From the NCBI GenBank assembly GCA_030130125.1, contig JARZZM010000014.1:1-64000 (forward strand): a DNA stretch of 64,000 nt, in the 5' to 3' direction. This DNA comes from Thermoproteota archaeon. GTDB lineage: Archaea; Korarchaeota; Korarchaeia; Korarchaeales; Korarchaeaceae. The notes beneath the pieces were generated by a model, which saw only the letters and a list, made by a program, of their open reading frames with translations, was not told the origin of the DNA and made no database searches. The position numbers and the translations under genes were made by a program. Positions 28,185 through 36,833 of this stretch are shown one piece after another (position 1 is the first letter of the stretch; the number at the start of each line of letters is the position of its first letter).

Positions 28185-29619
28185 TCTCGTGCGATTTCCC
28201 GGCCTCCAGATCGACCCTCATGATGGAGTCCTTGCCCTCGGGATTTATCACCCTGAGTTGAAGGTCCTTCACTTCACTGTAGGGCATTATCTTACCCTCC
28301 AAGTACTTCCTGTCGTACCTGAAGGTGCCCTTCACATCGCTCACCGCCCTGAACCTCTCAACTAGAATGCTGGGCGGGGCGACCCATATCCCTCTCTCAT
28401 GAGCGTTCCTGAGGAGCGAGAGGGTGGATAGCTCGTCCATCGCGTCAACCGCCACCATGCACCCCCAATTGGCCACGAACTCCGCTGCTCTCGAAGCTGA
28501 TCCTCTATCAGAGACCCTTCCCACCAGTGGGATGTTCCAGACGAGGCCGTTAGGCCTGAACGGACATCCGATGCCGACCGGGAACCCGAATTCTCCAGCG
28601 ATCTCGCCAGCCAGTACGTATCCCGCCTCGACGTATACCGCCGACCTCCAAGCATCCATCAGGGTGGAGGCTATACCCTTGAACCTGATCCCTATGCCTC
28701 CCCTCTTTATGAGGGCGGCTACCTCCTCGTACTCCTCGGCCATCGACATGTGATCTATGGAGGCCCTGACTGAGGCTAGGAGGCCCACCTCATGACCGCC
28801 CTCCTCCATTGATATGAGCAGGTCCCTGATCTTATTCGGAGTGTAGTCTTCTCCCCTCCCCACGAAGAACGTGAGGTCCTCAGTTCCTTTAATCAACCTC
28901 TCTATCCAGGATTCCGTTCTTCGAAGCAACTTTCTCAGGTCGAACCTCAGGCCGGAACGCCCCGTCCTGTATATAGGAATGGAGACGGACATTCCTCCCT
29001 TGTAGCCAGAAGGGGGGATCTGCTTCATTATGAGAGGGAGCTTCTCCCTTTTGTGGAGGAGTAGAATAGAGAAGAGGAGGAACTTAGCATGCAGATCAAC
29101 TACAGGGGTGGATACGGGGACCCCTCTGAGGTCCTCCAAGACCTTGGGGTTGAAGCGCCTGTCGCTGGTCCTTATCCTCTTCATGCCCAAGGAGGACTCG
29201 GCCCCCTTTAGGAAGTAGCTCACGTTCCTGAAGAGGTCGTATCCCAAGAGAAGGTGCGAATCCTTGGAGTAGAGGGGGGCCTGCCTGAGCAGTCTCTCGC
29301 CTTCTAGATCATACTTGGCTCCAAAGTAGGGTATCTTTATCCTATCCACTACCATGAAGCCTGCAGGCTCAGGTGGGGATTTCTTCACCTCAGTCTTATC
29401 TCCCCCGTAGTAGGAGAGGGCCGTCTCGCCCACGAATATAGAGGGGATGGTTACGGGGACGAATTCGGTTGCCTCGGGGAATATGGCCACGGAGTGCTTC
29501 AAGGGATCTGGTTCATCCACCTCCTCCCAGAACAGTCCCAGTGAATTCAAGGTGTGTTTGACCGCATCCCTCACATCCCTGTCCAAGGATCTAACAGCCG
29601 CAATGTTCGTCGGGACCAC
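28168..29619 (-). CDS. Polysaccharide deacetylase-like protein
   Basis: About 483 residues. The C-terminal half (from about 270) has the layout of large polysaccharide-deacetylase-fold proteins: LRFDLRKLLRR, MEEGGHEVGLLASVRASID, then GIGIRFKGIAS in place of the usual G-x-R-x-H-x-L, and GFPVGIGCPFRP followed by IP. Key metal-binding His positions appear replaced, so it may be non-catalytic. The N-terminal half is alpha/beta and unrecognised. The frame extends into the tRNA gene, so I place the start at the GTG at 29619 (VVPTNIAAV). Family membership is moderate, function low. Confidence 0.5.
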   Translation of the reverse strand: MVPTNIAAVRSLDRDVRDAVKHTLNSLGLFWEEVDEPDPLKHSVAIFPEATEFVPVTIPSIFVGETALSYYGGDKTEVKKSPPEPAGFMVVDRIKIPYFGAKYDLEGERLLRQAPLYSKDSHLLLGYDLFRNVSYFLKGAESSLGMKRIRTSDRRFNPKVLEDLRGVPVSTPVVDLHAKFLLFSILLLHKREKLPLIMKQIPPSGYKGGMSVSIPIYRTGRSGLRFDLRKLLRRTESWIERLIKGTEDLTFFVGRGEDYTPNKIRDLLISMEEGGHEVGLLASVRASIDHMSMAEEYEEVAALIKRGGIGIRFKGIASTLMDAWRSAVYVEAGYVLAGEIAGEFGFPVGIGCPFRPNGLVWNIPLVGRVSDRGSASRAAEFVANWGCMVAVDAMDELSTLSLLRNAHERGIWVAPPSILVERFRAVSDVKGTFRYDRKYLEGKIMPYSEVKDLQLRVINPEGKDSIMRVDLEAGKSHEIRIPV

Positions 29620-29638
29620 GCCCCCTATAGAACGGAGG

Positions 29639-29773
29639 TGGTGGGGCCGGTGGGACTTGAACCCACGTCCTACGGGTCTCCCCCTCAGTGCTCCAATGAC
29701 TGGAGCCCGCCGCCCTACCTTTCCAGGGCGTTCCCCCAATCATGGGGGGAGAGCCAGGCTGGGCCACGGCCCC
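29639..29773 (-). tRNA. tRNA-Trp (CCA) with two introns and encoded CCA
   Basis: On the minus strand the exons fold into a complete cloverleaf: acceptor GGGGCCG/CGGCCCC, D-stem GCCC/GGGC, anticodon stem GCGGG/CCCGT, T-arm GTGGG-TTCAAGT-CCCAC, discriminator A, then genomic CCA (29641-29639). To form the D-arm, about 36 bases (29753-29718) must be removed after AGCCTGG in the D-loop. That insert contains a CCCCC/GGGGG hairpin. The anticodon loop CTCCAGA requires removal of 22 bases (29699-29678) at or near the canonical 37/38 position. The splice points are ambiguous by up to two bases. The anticodon CCA is the same for every alternative in that range. The mature length is about 74 plus CCA. 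A TATA-like ATTTAAAG (29789-29796) lies upstream. Confidence 0.88.
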
Positions 29774-29802
29774 CCAGATCCTCCTCCCTTTAAATCGAGG
29801 AA

Positions 29803-29811
29803 GTTATATAA
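29803..29811 (+). promoter_or_regulatory. TATA box of the ttuA operon
   Basis: TTATATAAA is centred about 26 bases before the ATG at 29833, which predicts a leaderless transcript. It is divergent from, and about 10 bases away from, the tRNA-Trp promoter element. Confidence 0.6.
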
Positions 29812-29832
29812 ATAGTTTGTCCGGTGTTAGCG

Positions 29833-30717
29833 ATGAAATGCCATTACTGCCAGCGTGAAGGTACCATATTCGTGGAGAATTTAGGTGATTGGGTTTGCGA
29901 GGAGCACTTCGAGAGGTATTTCCTGAAAAGAGTTGACCGCGTGTTGAGGAGGGTCAGGAAAGGTAGTTCCCTCCTGTTCGGGGTGTCGGGCGGGAAGGAT
30001 TCCGTGGCGGCCCTGCATGCATCCAGTTTAATTGCACCCAAGTATCGGCTCAGGTTAGGGGCCGCGATAGTGTACACTGGCCTAGCCCCCGATTGCCTCG
30101 AGGTCTTCAAATCCTTGACCGAGGAGCTGGGGGTGGAGGGGATCGTGATAGATGTGAGGGAGTGGGGGATAAGGATCCCTCCCGACCCCTGGGCCGCCTG
30201 TTTCGTCTGCGGGGTGGTCAACAGGTACCTGTTGAATAGATACGCTGTGGAGAGGGGGTATGATTACGTCGCTACGGGCCATAACTTGGATGACATAGCC
30301 TACTTTGGGTTCAACAACCTCATCACTCATTCCCTTGATTACCTCTTCTACCAGTACGATTCCGTCACCAAGCCGATGCCCGAGTACAAGATGGCCGGAA
30401 AGGTGAAGCCCCTCTTCTGGGTCAGCGACTCAGATGCCTTGAACTACGTGAAGATGAAGGGCCTCCCAACCTGCGTTACCAAGTGCCCTTACGAGGGAAG
30501 GGATAAGCAGGCTGAAATCAAACCCCTGCTTAATCAGGTCAGGAGGAAGTGGCCTCCATCCTTAGTCAATTTCGTGAGCAGTTTGAGGGAGCTTGCGAAG
30601 ATGGCTGAACCTCCACCACGCAAAATTAATCTATGTGAGAGGTGCGGTTACCCGACATCGGGCAGGGTTTGCGCTTTCTGCAGGCTGAAGGAGAGGCTCG
30701 AGAGGGAGGTAGTGTGA
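29833..30717 (+). CDS. tRNA 2-thiouridine synthase, TtuA/Ncs6 family
   Basis: About 294 residues. An N-terminal zinc finger (MKCHYCQREG ... CEEHF), an ATP pyrophosphatase PP-loop (FGVSGGKDSVAAL), the cysteine-bearing ACFVCG and TCVTKCPYEG that hold an iron-sulfur or catalytic centre, ATGHNLDDIA, and a C-terminal zinc finger (CERCGYPTSGRVCAFC). It adenylates and thiolates uridine in tRNA (U34 or U54). The ATG at 29833 is supported by TATA spacing. It is followed directly by a TatD gene with overlapping stop and start. Confidence 0.92.
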   Translation: MKCHYCQREGTIFVENLGDWVCEEHFERYFLKRVDRVLRRVRKGSSLLFGVSGGKDSVAALHASSLIAPKYRLRLGAAIVYTGLAPDCLEVFKSLTEELGVEGIVIDVREWGIRIPPDPWAACFVCGVVNRYLLNRYAVERGYDYVATGHNLDDIAYFGFNNLITHSLDYLFYQYDSVTKPMPEYKMAGKVKPLFWVSDSDALNYVKMKGLPTCVTKCPYEGRDKQAEIKPLLNQVRRKWPPSLVNFVSSLRELAKMAEPPPRKINLCERCGYPTSGRVCAFCRLKERLEREVV

Positions 30718-31478
30718 TGAGGCTCTTCGATGCCCACTGTCACCTTGAGGAGGAGGCCTTCGACGGGGATAGGGATGAGGTGATTGAGAGGGCGAGGGAA
30801 GCGGGACTAGTGGGCATAGTGACCTCTCCCATATATCCAGAAGACGCGGAGAAGGCTCTGAGGTTGTTCAGGAGCCATCGGCTGGTGAGGGTGTCCATCG
30901 GATTAGATGTCTCTGAGTACGGGGACGAGGAGGAGGTGGAGGCCACCATGGATCTGATAAGGACTCACGTCGATGAGATAGTCGCGGTAGGAGAGGTGGG
31001 GCTGGATTACAGGATTCTAAGGTCGGGTGGTCCCCCGAAGGAGAAGCAGAAGGAGGTATTTAGGCTCTTCATAAGGCTCGCCAGAGAGCTGGACAAACCA
31101 TTGGTAATTCACAGCCTGTGGGCTCAAAGACCCGTTCTAAGAGTGTTAGACGAGGAAGGAGCTGAGAGGGTCGTCCTACACGCGTTTGGAGGAACCCCGG
31201 AGGATGTCAGGTTTGCAGTGGAGAGGGGATGGATGGTCAGTATCCCCACTAACGTGATGAGGTCCAACAACGTTCAAAGGGTGGCTAAGGCCACTCCAGT
31301 GGATCACATGATGCTTGAGTCTGACTCGCCCGTGCTAGCTCCCAACCCCAAGGAGAGGAACGAACCCGCGAACATCAGGATATCAGCAGAGTTCGTGGCC
31401 GAAATGAAGGGGATCGATGTCGAGGATTTGGCAGAGATAACCACCGGAAACGCCATGAGGGTGTACGGTCTTGGGTAA
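30717..31478 (+). CDS. tatD: TatD-family metal-dependent hydrolase
   Basis: About 253 residues with an amidohydrolase fold. The metal ligands are FDAHCHL at the start, GEVGLDYR, VIHSLWAQ (usually HxR), LHAFGG and LESDSPVL. TatD enzymes are DNA exonucleases, and archaeal members are linked to DNA or RNA repair. The ATG at 30717 overlaps the ttuA stop (TGATG). An upstream extension to 30642 would lie within ttuA and is rejected. Confidence 0.9.
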   Translation: MRLFDAHCHLEEEAFDGDRDEVIERAREAGLVGIVTSPIYPEDAEKALRLFRSHRLVRVSIGLDVSEYGDEEEVEATMDLIRTHVDEIVAVGEVGLDYRILRSGGPPKEKQKEVFRLFIRLARELDKPLVIHSLWAQRPVLRVLDEEGAERVVLHAFGGTPEDVRFAVERGWMVSIPTNVMRSNNVQRVAKATPVDHMMLESDSPVLAPNPKERNEPANIRISAEFVAEMKGIDVEDLAEITTGNAMRVYGLG

Positions 31479-32283
31479 GAGAAAGGGGCCTAGGGTACCT
31501 TATGATCTCATAGGCTCCAGGGAGACGGGAGCTGTGGCTATCGTAGAGGTACCCGAGGGCATGGATCCGGAGGAGGCGACTAGGGAGGTGATGAGTCGCC
31601 ATCCACACGTCAAGTCCGTTCTATTGAAGGCAGGGGCTAGAGAGGGTGAGTTCAGGGTGAGGCCCCTGAAGCTCTTAGCCGGCAGTGAGGAGACGGAGGT
31701 CATCCACAAGGAACACGGATACAGGATAAAGCTCGATCCCCGTAGAGTCTACTTCTCCCCTAGGGAATCGACCGAGAGGCAGCTGGTGGCGGAAAGCGTG
31801 AGGGACGGAGAGCTGGTACTAGTCATGTTCGCGGGAGCCGGCCCCTACGCGATCGCCATTGCCAAGCGCAGGAGGGCCCAAGTGGTCGGGATCGAGCTGA
31901 ACCCGATAGCTGTCAGGTACTTCCAAGAGAATGTGATCCTCAACAGGGTGGGGCACCTCGTCTTCCCCGTTGAGGGGGACGTGGCTTACGTCACGCCCGC
32001 CATGTACGGCAGATTCGACAGGGTGATCATGCCCCTGCCTAAGGGAGCTTACGCCTTCATTAGTCACGCCCTCCGAGCGCTTAGGGGATGGAGGGGAGTC
32101 ATCCACTTCTATTACTGGGGGGGAGATGAGGCCCTCTCGGAGGCCGAGGAGATGTTCAGGAAGGAGGCTGCTTCCATAGGTTTAGAGGCCATCTCCATAG
32201 GTCACCGCATTGTCTCCAGCTATGCTCCTAGGGTGTACAAGGTGCGTGTGGATTTTTTAGTGAGACCTTTAAATGTAGAGTGA
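31471..32283 (+). CDS. tRNA (guanine37-N1)-methyltransferase, Trm5/Tyw2 family
   Basis: A 270-residue SAM-dependent methyltransferase. The SAM site is VMFAGAGPYAIAIAK, the acidic loop is VVGIELNPIAVRY, and the catalytic-type motif is MPLPKGAYAFI (in place of NLP). The substrate-side YFSPRESTER matches Trm5 'R.YFSPRL..ER'. It methylates G37 next to the anticodon or makes the wyosine precursor. It overlaps the tatD end by eight bases and starts with TTG. Confidence 0.88.
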   Translation: MGKRKGPRVPYDLIGSRETGAVAIVEVPEGMDPEEATREVMSRHPHVKSVLLKAGAREGEFRVRPLKLLAGSEETEVIHKEHGYRIKLDPRRVYFSPRESTERQLVAESVRDGELVLVMFAGAGPYAIAIAKRRRAQVVGIELNPIAVRYFQENVILNRVGHLVFPVEGDVAYVTPAMYGRFDRVIMPLPKGAYAFISHALRALRGWRGVIHFYYWGGDEALSEAEEMFRKEAASIGLEAISIGHRIVSSYAPRVYKVRVDFLVRPLNVE

Positions 32284-32339
32284 AGTTTGAAAATTAGGTT
32301 TTTAGTTCAACCCCCAGTACCGTTAGAGGGGATTCCAAA

Positions 32340-33134
32340 TTGGCTGGGAATTTACGAGACGACATCAAAGATCTTCTAAACAGTCTCTCGCCGGAAATGA
32401 GAACCAGAGTCATCGATCACTTGGACCGACTAAACAAAACGTTCCCCCTAAATGAGGGTCCCCTCTACGAACTCATCTCATCCTTTAAGAAGAGCTTGGA
32501 GGCGGTGAATCACATTCCCAGCCTCCTCACTGACAAGTTGACCGATCATTTCAGGATGAATAGGGATAGATTCGCTAATCAGTTCCAGCAGGACGTCGAA
32601 TTTCTCATCAAGGCCGGGGACATCAGGGAGTTGGACGAGGCTGAGGTGAGGCTGCTCACGCAGGCCGCCAAGGACTCCATGGAGGCCATGTTCTCCTCAC
32701 TGATAGATGCGATGAGTAAGGTACTGAACGATTATCTCAGGTGGGCCCCCAAGGCACTAGGTCCCTCCGCTGGTAACGGAGTTGCCGAGAGGACATTGGA
32801 CCTGTTCGCTACCCTCATGTACCAGCTGGCACTGGCTAAGGCGGAGAAGGATCTCTGCAGAGAGGAGATCGAATCGCTCAAGAACGCAGTGATGCCTAAG
32901 GTTACGGGGAGGTACAGGGTGCTTGAGGTCCTCGAGAAGGCAACTGAACCCATGAGGATCATAGCCATAGCTTCGGAGCTCGGACTGGCCGAAGTGACGG
33001 TGAGGAGGTACATAAAGGACTTGGAGGAGGAGGGGCTCGTGGAGAGGGTCAGCAACGGCAAGCCCTACAAGTACATCCTGAGGGATAGGAATTGGAGGAA
33101 GAGGTTGGTGGAGCGGAGGAAGAAGGAGAAATAA
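32340..33134 (+). CDS. Helical protein with C-terminal winged-helix domain
   Basis: A 264-residue protein. Residues 1-185 are mostly helical with no recognised family. Residues 190-250 form a winged helix (RYRVLEVLEKATEPMRIIAIASELGLAEVTVRRYIKDLEEEGLVERV). It looks like a transcriptional regulator with a helical sensing or dimerisation domain. TTG start with GAGGGGA upstream. Its 3' end overlaps the thioredoxin-fold gene. Confidence 0.65.
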   Translation: MAGNLRDDIKDLLNSLSPEMRTRVIDHLDRLNKTFPLNEGPLYELISSFKKSLEAVNHIPSLLTDKLTDHFRMNRDRFANQFQQDVEFLIKAGDIRELDEAEVRLLTQAAKDSMEAMFSSLIDAMSKVLNDYLRWAPKALGPSAGNGVAERTLDLFATLMYQLALAKAEKDLCREEIESLKNAVMPKVTGRYRVLEVLEKATEPMRIIAIASELGLAEVTVRRYIKDLEEEGLVERVSNGKPYKYILRDRNWRKRLVERRKKEK

Positions 33135-33352
33135 TCGTTCTAGTATCGCCTATATGCGAACCCTCCTTGGATGCTGCCCGCCGACTGAAGGAGTGGGCCC
33201 ATCGCAGGGGCTTGAAGATCAGAGAGGTCTCCACCTTGGAGCCGGAAGGGCAGAGCTACATACTGGAATTAGGTATAAGGAAAATCCCGGCCATCATAAT
33301 CAGGGGAAAGCTGATCTCTGAGGGGAGAATAGAGCTTCCAGAGGTCTCCTGA
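33092..33352 (+). CDS. Small thioredoxin-fold protein without CxxC
   Basis: About 86 residues. The fold is suggested by IIVLVSPICEPSLDAARRLKEWA followed by the cis-Pro segment LGIRKIPAIIIRGKLISEG. The usual CxxC is replaced by a single Cys (CEPS), so a disulfide-isomerase or -reductase role is doubtful. The start is uncertain: the TTG at 33092 overlaps the upstream gene by 43 bases. The stop overlaps the next ATG, so it is coupled to the flavoprotein. Confidence 0.6.
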   Translation: MEEEVGGAEEEGEIIVLVSPICEPSLDAARRLKEWAHRRGLKIREVSTLEPEGQSYILELGIRKIPAIIIRGKLISEGRIELPEVS

Positions 33353-34470
33353 TGCGTACCGAAGTGCTCATAGTTGGAGGAGGTATCTCGGGCTCCACAC
33401 TCGCCTATCTGTTGTCGAGGAAGGGCTTCTCCGTTATCATAGTTGAGAGGAGGAGAGTCATAGGGCATCCGCACCACTGCTCCGGTATACTGGGTCCCGA
33501 CGCCTTAAGCGAGCTTATACTCTTCTCCGAGGAATGGGTCATCGGAGAGGTAAACTGGGCGACCTTCGCATCCCCCGGAGGTAATGAGATAGAGGTACGG
33601 AGGCACCTAGCCACGCTCGTCGACAGGACCCAGATGGACAGGGAGACCTGGGAGGCGGCGCTCTCAGAGGGAGCTAGAGGGTTCCTCTCGACAGGATTCA
33701 AGGGATTAAGATCGAAGAACGAGGCTCTCGTGGACGATATGATCGTCGAGTACGACCTGCTGGTGGGGGCGGATGGGGCCCTCTCCTCTGTGGCTGACGA
33801 GCTCGGCTTCCCACCCATGAGAATCGAGATTGGGGTTCACAAGATCGTGGAGGGCGGGAAGATGGATGGCTACCAAGTGAGAGTGAGGAAGGGTAGCAGG
33901 TTCAGCTGGATCCAGCCCTGGAAGGGAGGGAGGAAGGTGGGGGCGCTGGGAAGGATCGATGACCCGCTGCTCACATGGATCCAAGAGACATCGGGAGATC
34001 CGGCGATCGGGTACGAGGGAGGGGTGATCCCGGTAGGTCCGAGAAAGAGGTTCTGGATGGATAATGTGGCGCTGGTGGGAGATGCGGCTGGCCAAATAAA
34101 GCCTGTTAGTAGGGGAGGGGTCCTCCTAGCGGTTAGGGGAGCCAAGAATCTAGCCAGCTGCCTCGAGGACTTGGACGACTTGGAGAGGGCCCTGAGATGC
34201 TACGAGTCAAGGTGGTGGGGGCACAACAGGCGTGAGATCTCCCTAGGATGGGCAGTAAGGAGGTATCTGGAATCCCTGAATGACCGACAGATTGACACCA
34301 TCTTCACCTTAATTCGTGAGGAGGGCCTCGTGGAAGGGGACTTCCACGTGGACAGGCAGTCAGCACCAATCAGAATCAGTCGTTTACCTAAAATTCTTAA
34401 ATTAGCTTCCGTGAATATAGGATCAGCTGCGTCGGCCCTCGCCGAGGCACTGAAGTACATGCTACGGTGA
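33352..34470 (+). CDS. Geranylgeranyl reductase-family flavoprotein
   Basis: A 372-residue FAD-dependent oxidoreductase. The N-terminal Rossmann motif is VLIVGGGISGSTLAYLLSRKGF, the GGR-family cysteine segment is HHCSGILGPDAL, and the second FAD motif is LVGDAAGQIKPVSRGGV. The family saturates isoprenoid chains of archaeal ether lipids or quinones, and some members have other substrates. The preceding thioredoxin-fold gene could be a reductant partner, although its active site is incomplete. It overlaps the rhomboid gene by four bases. Confidence 0.82.
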   Translation: MRTEVLIVGGGISGSTLAYLLSRKGFSVIIVERRRVIGHPHHCSGILGPDALSELILFSEEWVIGEVNWATFASPGGNEIEVRRHLATLVDRTQMDRETWEAALSEGARGFLSTGFKGLRSKNEALVDDMIVEYDLLVGADGALSSVADELGFPPMRIEIGVHKIVEGGKMDGYQVRVRKGSRFSWIQPWKGGRKVGALGRIDDPLLTWIQETSGDPAIGYEGGVIPVGPRKRFWMDNVALVGDAAGQIKPVSRGGVLLAVRGAKNLASCLEDLDDLERALRCYESRWWGHNRREISLGWAVRRYLESLNDRQIDTIFTLIREEGLVEGDFHVDRQSAPIRISRLPKILKLASVNIGSAASALAEALKYMLR

Positions 34471-35123
34471 TCGAAAAGATGATGGAACTCTTGACTGAGA
34501 TCCTGCTGGGCATTGGCGTCACCCTCTTCTCGTTCATCCTCTTTAAAATGTATTCCAGCATTCCTGAGGTTACCTCGGCCCTGATCTCGATCAATCTCGG
34601 GCTCTACGCAATGACATCCCCTGCACTCCTCGAGGCGAACAGGTACATGCTCCTATACTTCGGCAGTTCGGGCCTCTACTTGATGCATGGTAGGTACTAC
34701 ACATTGATCACATCGATGTTCCTCCATGCCAACATCCTACACCTGGGGCTGAACATGTACGCCCTTTACATATTAGGTAAGGTGGTTGAGCTATCCCTAG
34801 GCAGGGTCAAGTACCTCCTCATGTACTTCATCTCGGGCGTGGTTGGGAACCTCCTGTCAGCTTTCCTCGATCCCCGAACGGTGGGAGTGGGAGCTTCAGG
34901 GGCTATAATGGGCCTCTTGGGGTACATGGTGGCCATGGAGTACAGGGTGACTGGGAAGCTGAGTTCCTCCACCATATTCATAGCGCTCTTCGTGATCTTC
35001 GGTGGTTTCTCAGCCAATGTGGATGTGTTGGCCCACGCTGGCGGCTTCGTCGTGGGGTTGATGTGGGGTCTGGGCAGGAGGTTCAGGCCCTCCTACACCG
35101 TCAGCTATGACCTCTATTATTGA
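34467..35123 (+). CDS. Rhomboid-family intramembrane serine protease
   Basis: A 218-residue membrane protein with six or seven helices. It carries HANILHLGLNM (conserved His/Asn), GVGASGAIMGLLGY (the catalytic GxSG Ser) and LAHAGGFVVGLMWG (the catalytic His). It cleaves transmembrane substrates within the membrane. GTG start, coupled to the flavoprotein. Confidence 0.92.
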   Translation: MIEKMMELLTEILLGIGVTLFSFILFKMYSSIPEVTSALISINLGLYAMTSPALLEANRYMLLYFGSSGLYLMHGRYYTLITSMFLHANILHLGLNMYALYILGKVVELSLGRVKYLLMYFISGVVGNLLSAFLDPRTVGVGASGAIMGLLGYMVAMEYRVTGKLSSSTIFIALFVIFGGFSANVDVLAHAGGFVVGLMWGLGRRFRPSYTVSYDLYY

Positions 35124-35173
35124 GGTAATAAGGGGAAATAACAGGCATCAGCACCCCATTTTAAGAGTTTTAG

Positions 35174-35491
35174 GTGGACGATCATCGGGTCGGGTGGATG
35201 TTCAAGGTCAGAGAGGTGAAGAGAGTTAACGACATTAGATGGGAACCCGGGTTGAGGCTGGTTCACATAAGGGACGAACAGAGGTGGCCAGAGCAGTTCT
35301 ATTCGGAGGAGGGCTACCACGTGGAGATCAAGGCCCCCATGTCGTATCACAAGGGGAGCTGGATCTCACCTCGGGGAATCTACGCCATGGTCGATTACGA
35401 GATAACCTTGAAGGGGAGGAGGATAAAGGTCAGGAGGGTCATTCATGAGAGCGATCCATACTTCCTGAAGGTGGTTCAGGAGATGCTCTAG
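35174..35491 (+). CDS. Uncharacterised 105-residue protein
   Basis: I do not recognise this protein. It is basic and beta-rich (EEGYHVEIKAPMSYH, GIYAMVDYEITLKGRRIKVRR) and ends in a helix. No cysteine, signal or membrane segment is seen. The GTG at 35174 and the ATG at 35198 (after GGGTGG) are alternative starts. It stands between rhomboid and archaemetzincin on the same strand with its own short upstream gap. Confidence 0.6.
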   Translation: MDDHRVGWMFKVREVKRVNDIRWEPGLRLVHIRDEQRWPEQFYSEEGYHVEIKAPMSYHKGSWISPRGIYAMVDYEITLKGRRIKVRRVIHESDPYFLKVVQEML

Positions 35492-35527
35492 TTATATAGT
35501 CTGGCGGCGCTGTAGCGGAGGTAAAGC

Positions 35528-36100
35528 ATGCTGCTAGGGAAGCTTGTGATCGTTCCAGCTGGCTTCATATACCATTGGATACTAGAATTCCTCGCCGAGA
35601 AGCTGCCTCAGGCTTATCCAATTGATGTGGAAATCGATTATACTGAGATTAAGATTCCTCCAACGTTGTACGACCACAACACTCAACAGCTGAGGAGCGA
35701 GAAGTTCCTAGAGTACCTGTGGCAGATCGACAGATGGGCATCCGATGAGAAAGTACTTGCCGTGGTGGATGAAGATGCATACACCAAAGGGACCAACTTC
35801 ATCTTTGGTCAGGCTGAGCTTGGAGGGAGGTTCGGGTCCGTCTACCTCTCCAGACTCAAGCCAGAATTCTACGGTGAGAGGGAGAACAGGGCCCTTTTCC
35901 TCCTGAGAACTCTTAAGGAGGCCTCCCATGAGCTAGGTCACCTCCTAGGCTTAAACCACTGTCCCACTCCGGGCTGCGTCATGAACTTCAGCCTCTCTGT
36001 GTGGGACGTTGACAGGAAGGACTGGAGACCCTGCGACAGGTGCCTAGGGAAGCTGGGTGTTCTCGATGTCAGGGCGAGGACCAGACGTCGGCAGATATGA
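35528..36100 (+). CDS. amzA: Archaemetzincin zinc protease
   Basis: A 190-residue metalloprotease. The metzincin active site is HELGHLLGLNHC, extended by the archaemetzincin-specific CPTPGCVMNFS and RPCDRC (four cysteines binding a second zinc). These are the defining family motifs. It is cytosolic, with no signal peptide. A TATA-like GTTATATAG (35491-35499) and GCGGAGGT precede the ATG. The stop overlaps the following HAD gene by 35 bases. Confidence 0.95.
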   Translation: MLLGKLVIVPAGFIYHWILEFLAEKLPQAYPIDVEIDYTEIKIPPTLYDHNTQQLRSEKFLEYLWQIDRWASDEKVLAVVDEDAYTKGTNFIFGQAELGGRFGSVYLSRLKPEFYGERENRALFLLRTLKEASHELGHLLGLNHCPTPGCVMNFSLSVWDVDRKDWRPCDRCLGKLGVLDVRARTRRRQI

Positions 36101-36833
36101 TCTGCTGCTCGTGGATATAGACGGCGTCGTCTGGCTTGATGGAGAGCCAATAAGAGGCGCCGTGGAGGCCCTCAACGAGCTCTCATCTATGATCGAAATC
36201 AGGTTCGTAACTAACAACTCCACCCGCCACAGACGCGTAATAGCCTCCCTTCTGAGGGATGCAGGCTTGGGATGGGTTGGGGAGGAGCATGTGATAACGA
36301 GCGCTAGCACGCTTGCCGACATAGCCCCCTCGATAGGGGTGAGGAGGTGTTACGTGGTCGGTGAGGAGGGCCTCAGGGGGGAGTTAAGGGAGAGAGGCGT
36401 GGACATCTCGGATGAGGGTGACGTGTGCGTGGGAATGGACAGATCCTTCAATTACCGGAAGCTGACGAGGGCCCTGAGGAACATATTGAGAGGGAGGCTC
36501 TTTCTAGCCACTAACGAGGATCGCACCCTTCCCACGTCAGATGGACCGATTCCCGGAGCTGGTTCCATGGTTTCAGCAATTTCCGGCGCTTGTGGTAGAA
36601 GACCGGATCTTGTAGTGGGTAAACCGAATCCCCTCATGTTCCTCCTCGCCTCCCGAAGCGTAGGAGCGTCCCATCCTTTAGTGATCGGGGACAGACCGGA
36701 GACGGACATTCTGGGGGCCTTGAGGGCGGGAATAGACTCCGCTTTGGTCCTCACCGGAGTGGTGAAGGAGTATGAGGGGGTGGTACCTCGACCCAAGTAC
36801 GTTTTGAGGAGCTTGATGGACCTGATCCGCTGA
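36066..36833 (+). CDS. HAD-superfamily phosphatase, NagD/class IIA type
   Basis: About 255 residues. The nucleophile motif is LLVDIDGVVWLDGEPI, motif II is RFVTNNSTR, and the C2 cap follows. Motif III/IV is VGKPNP ... VIGDRPETDILGALRAGI. This is the layout of NagD, phosphoglycolate and p-nitrophenyl phosphatases. The ATG at 36066 is preferred over the GTG at 36057. Its stop TGA is embedded in the possible CTG start of the next gene. Confidence 0.88.
   Translation: MSGRGPDVGRYDLLLVDIDGVVWLDGEPIRGAVEALNELSSMIEIRFVTNNSTRHRRVIASLLRDAGLGWVGEEHVITSASTLADIAPSIGVRRCYVVGEEGLRGELRERGVDISDEGDVCVGMDRSFNYRKLTRALRNILRGRLFLATNEDRTLPTSDGPIPGAGSMVSAISGACGRRPDLVVGKPNPLMFLLASRSVGASHPLVIGDRPETDILGALRAGIDSALVLTGVVKEYEGVVPRPKYVLRSLMDLIR

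Noticed and set aside
28168-29739. Extension of the deacetylase-like protein into the tRNA
   Set aside because: The extra N-terminal residues (GRGFKSHRPH) are a translation of the tRNA T-arm; the start is placed at 29619.
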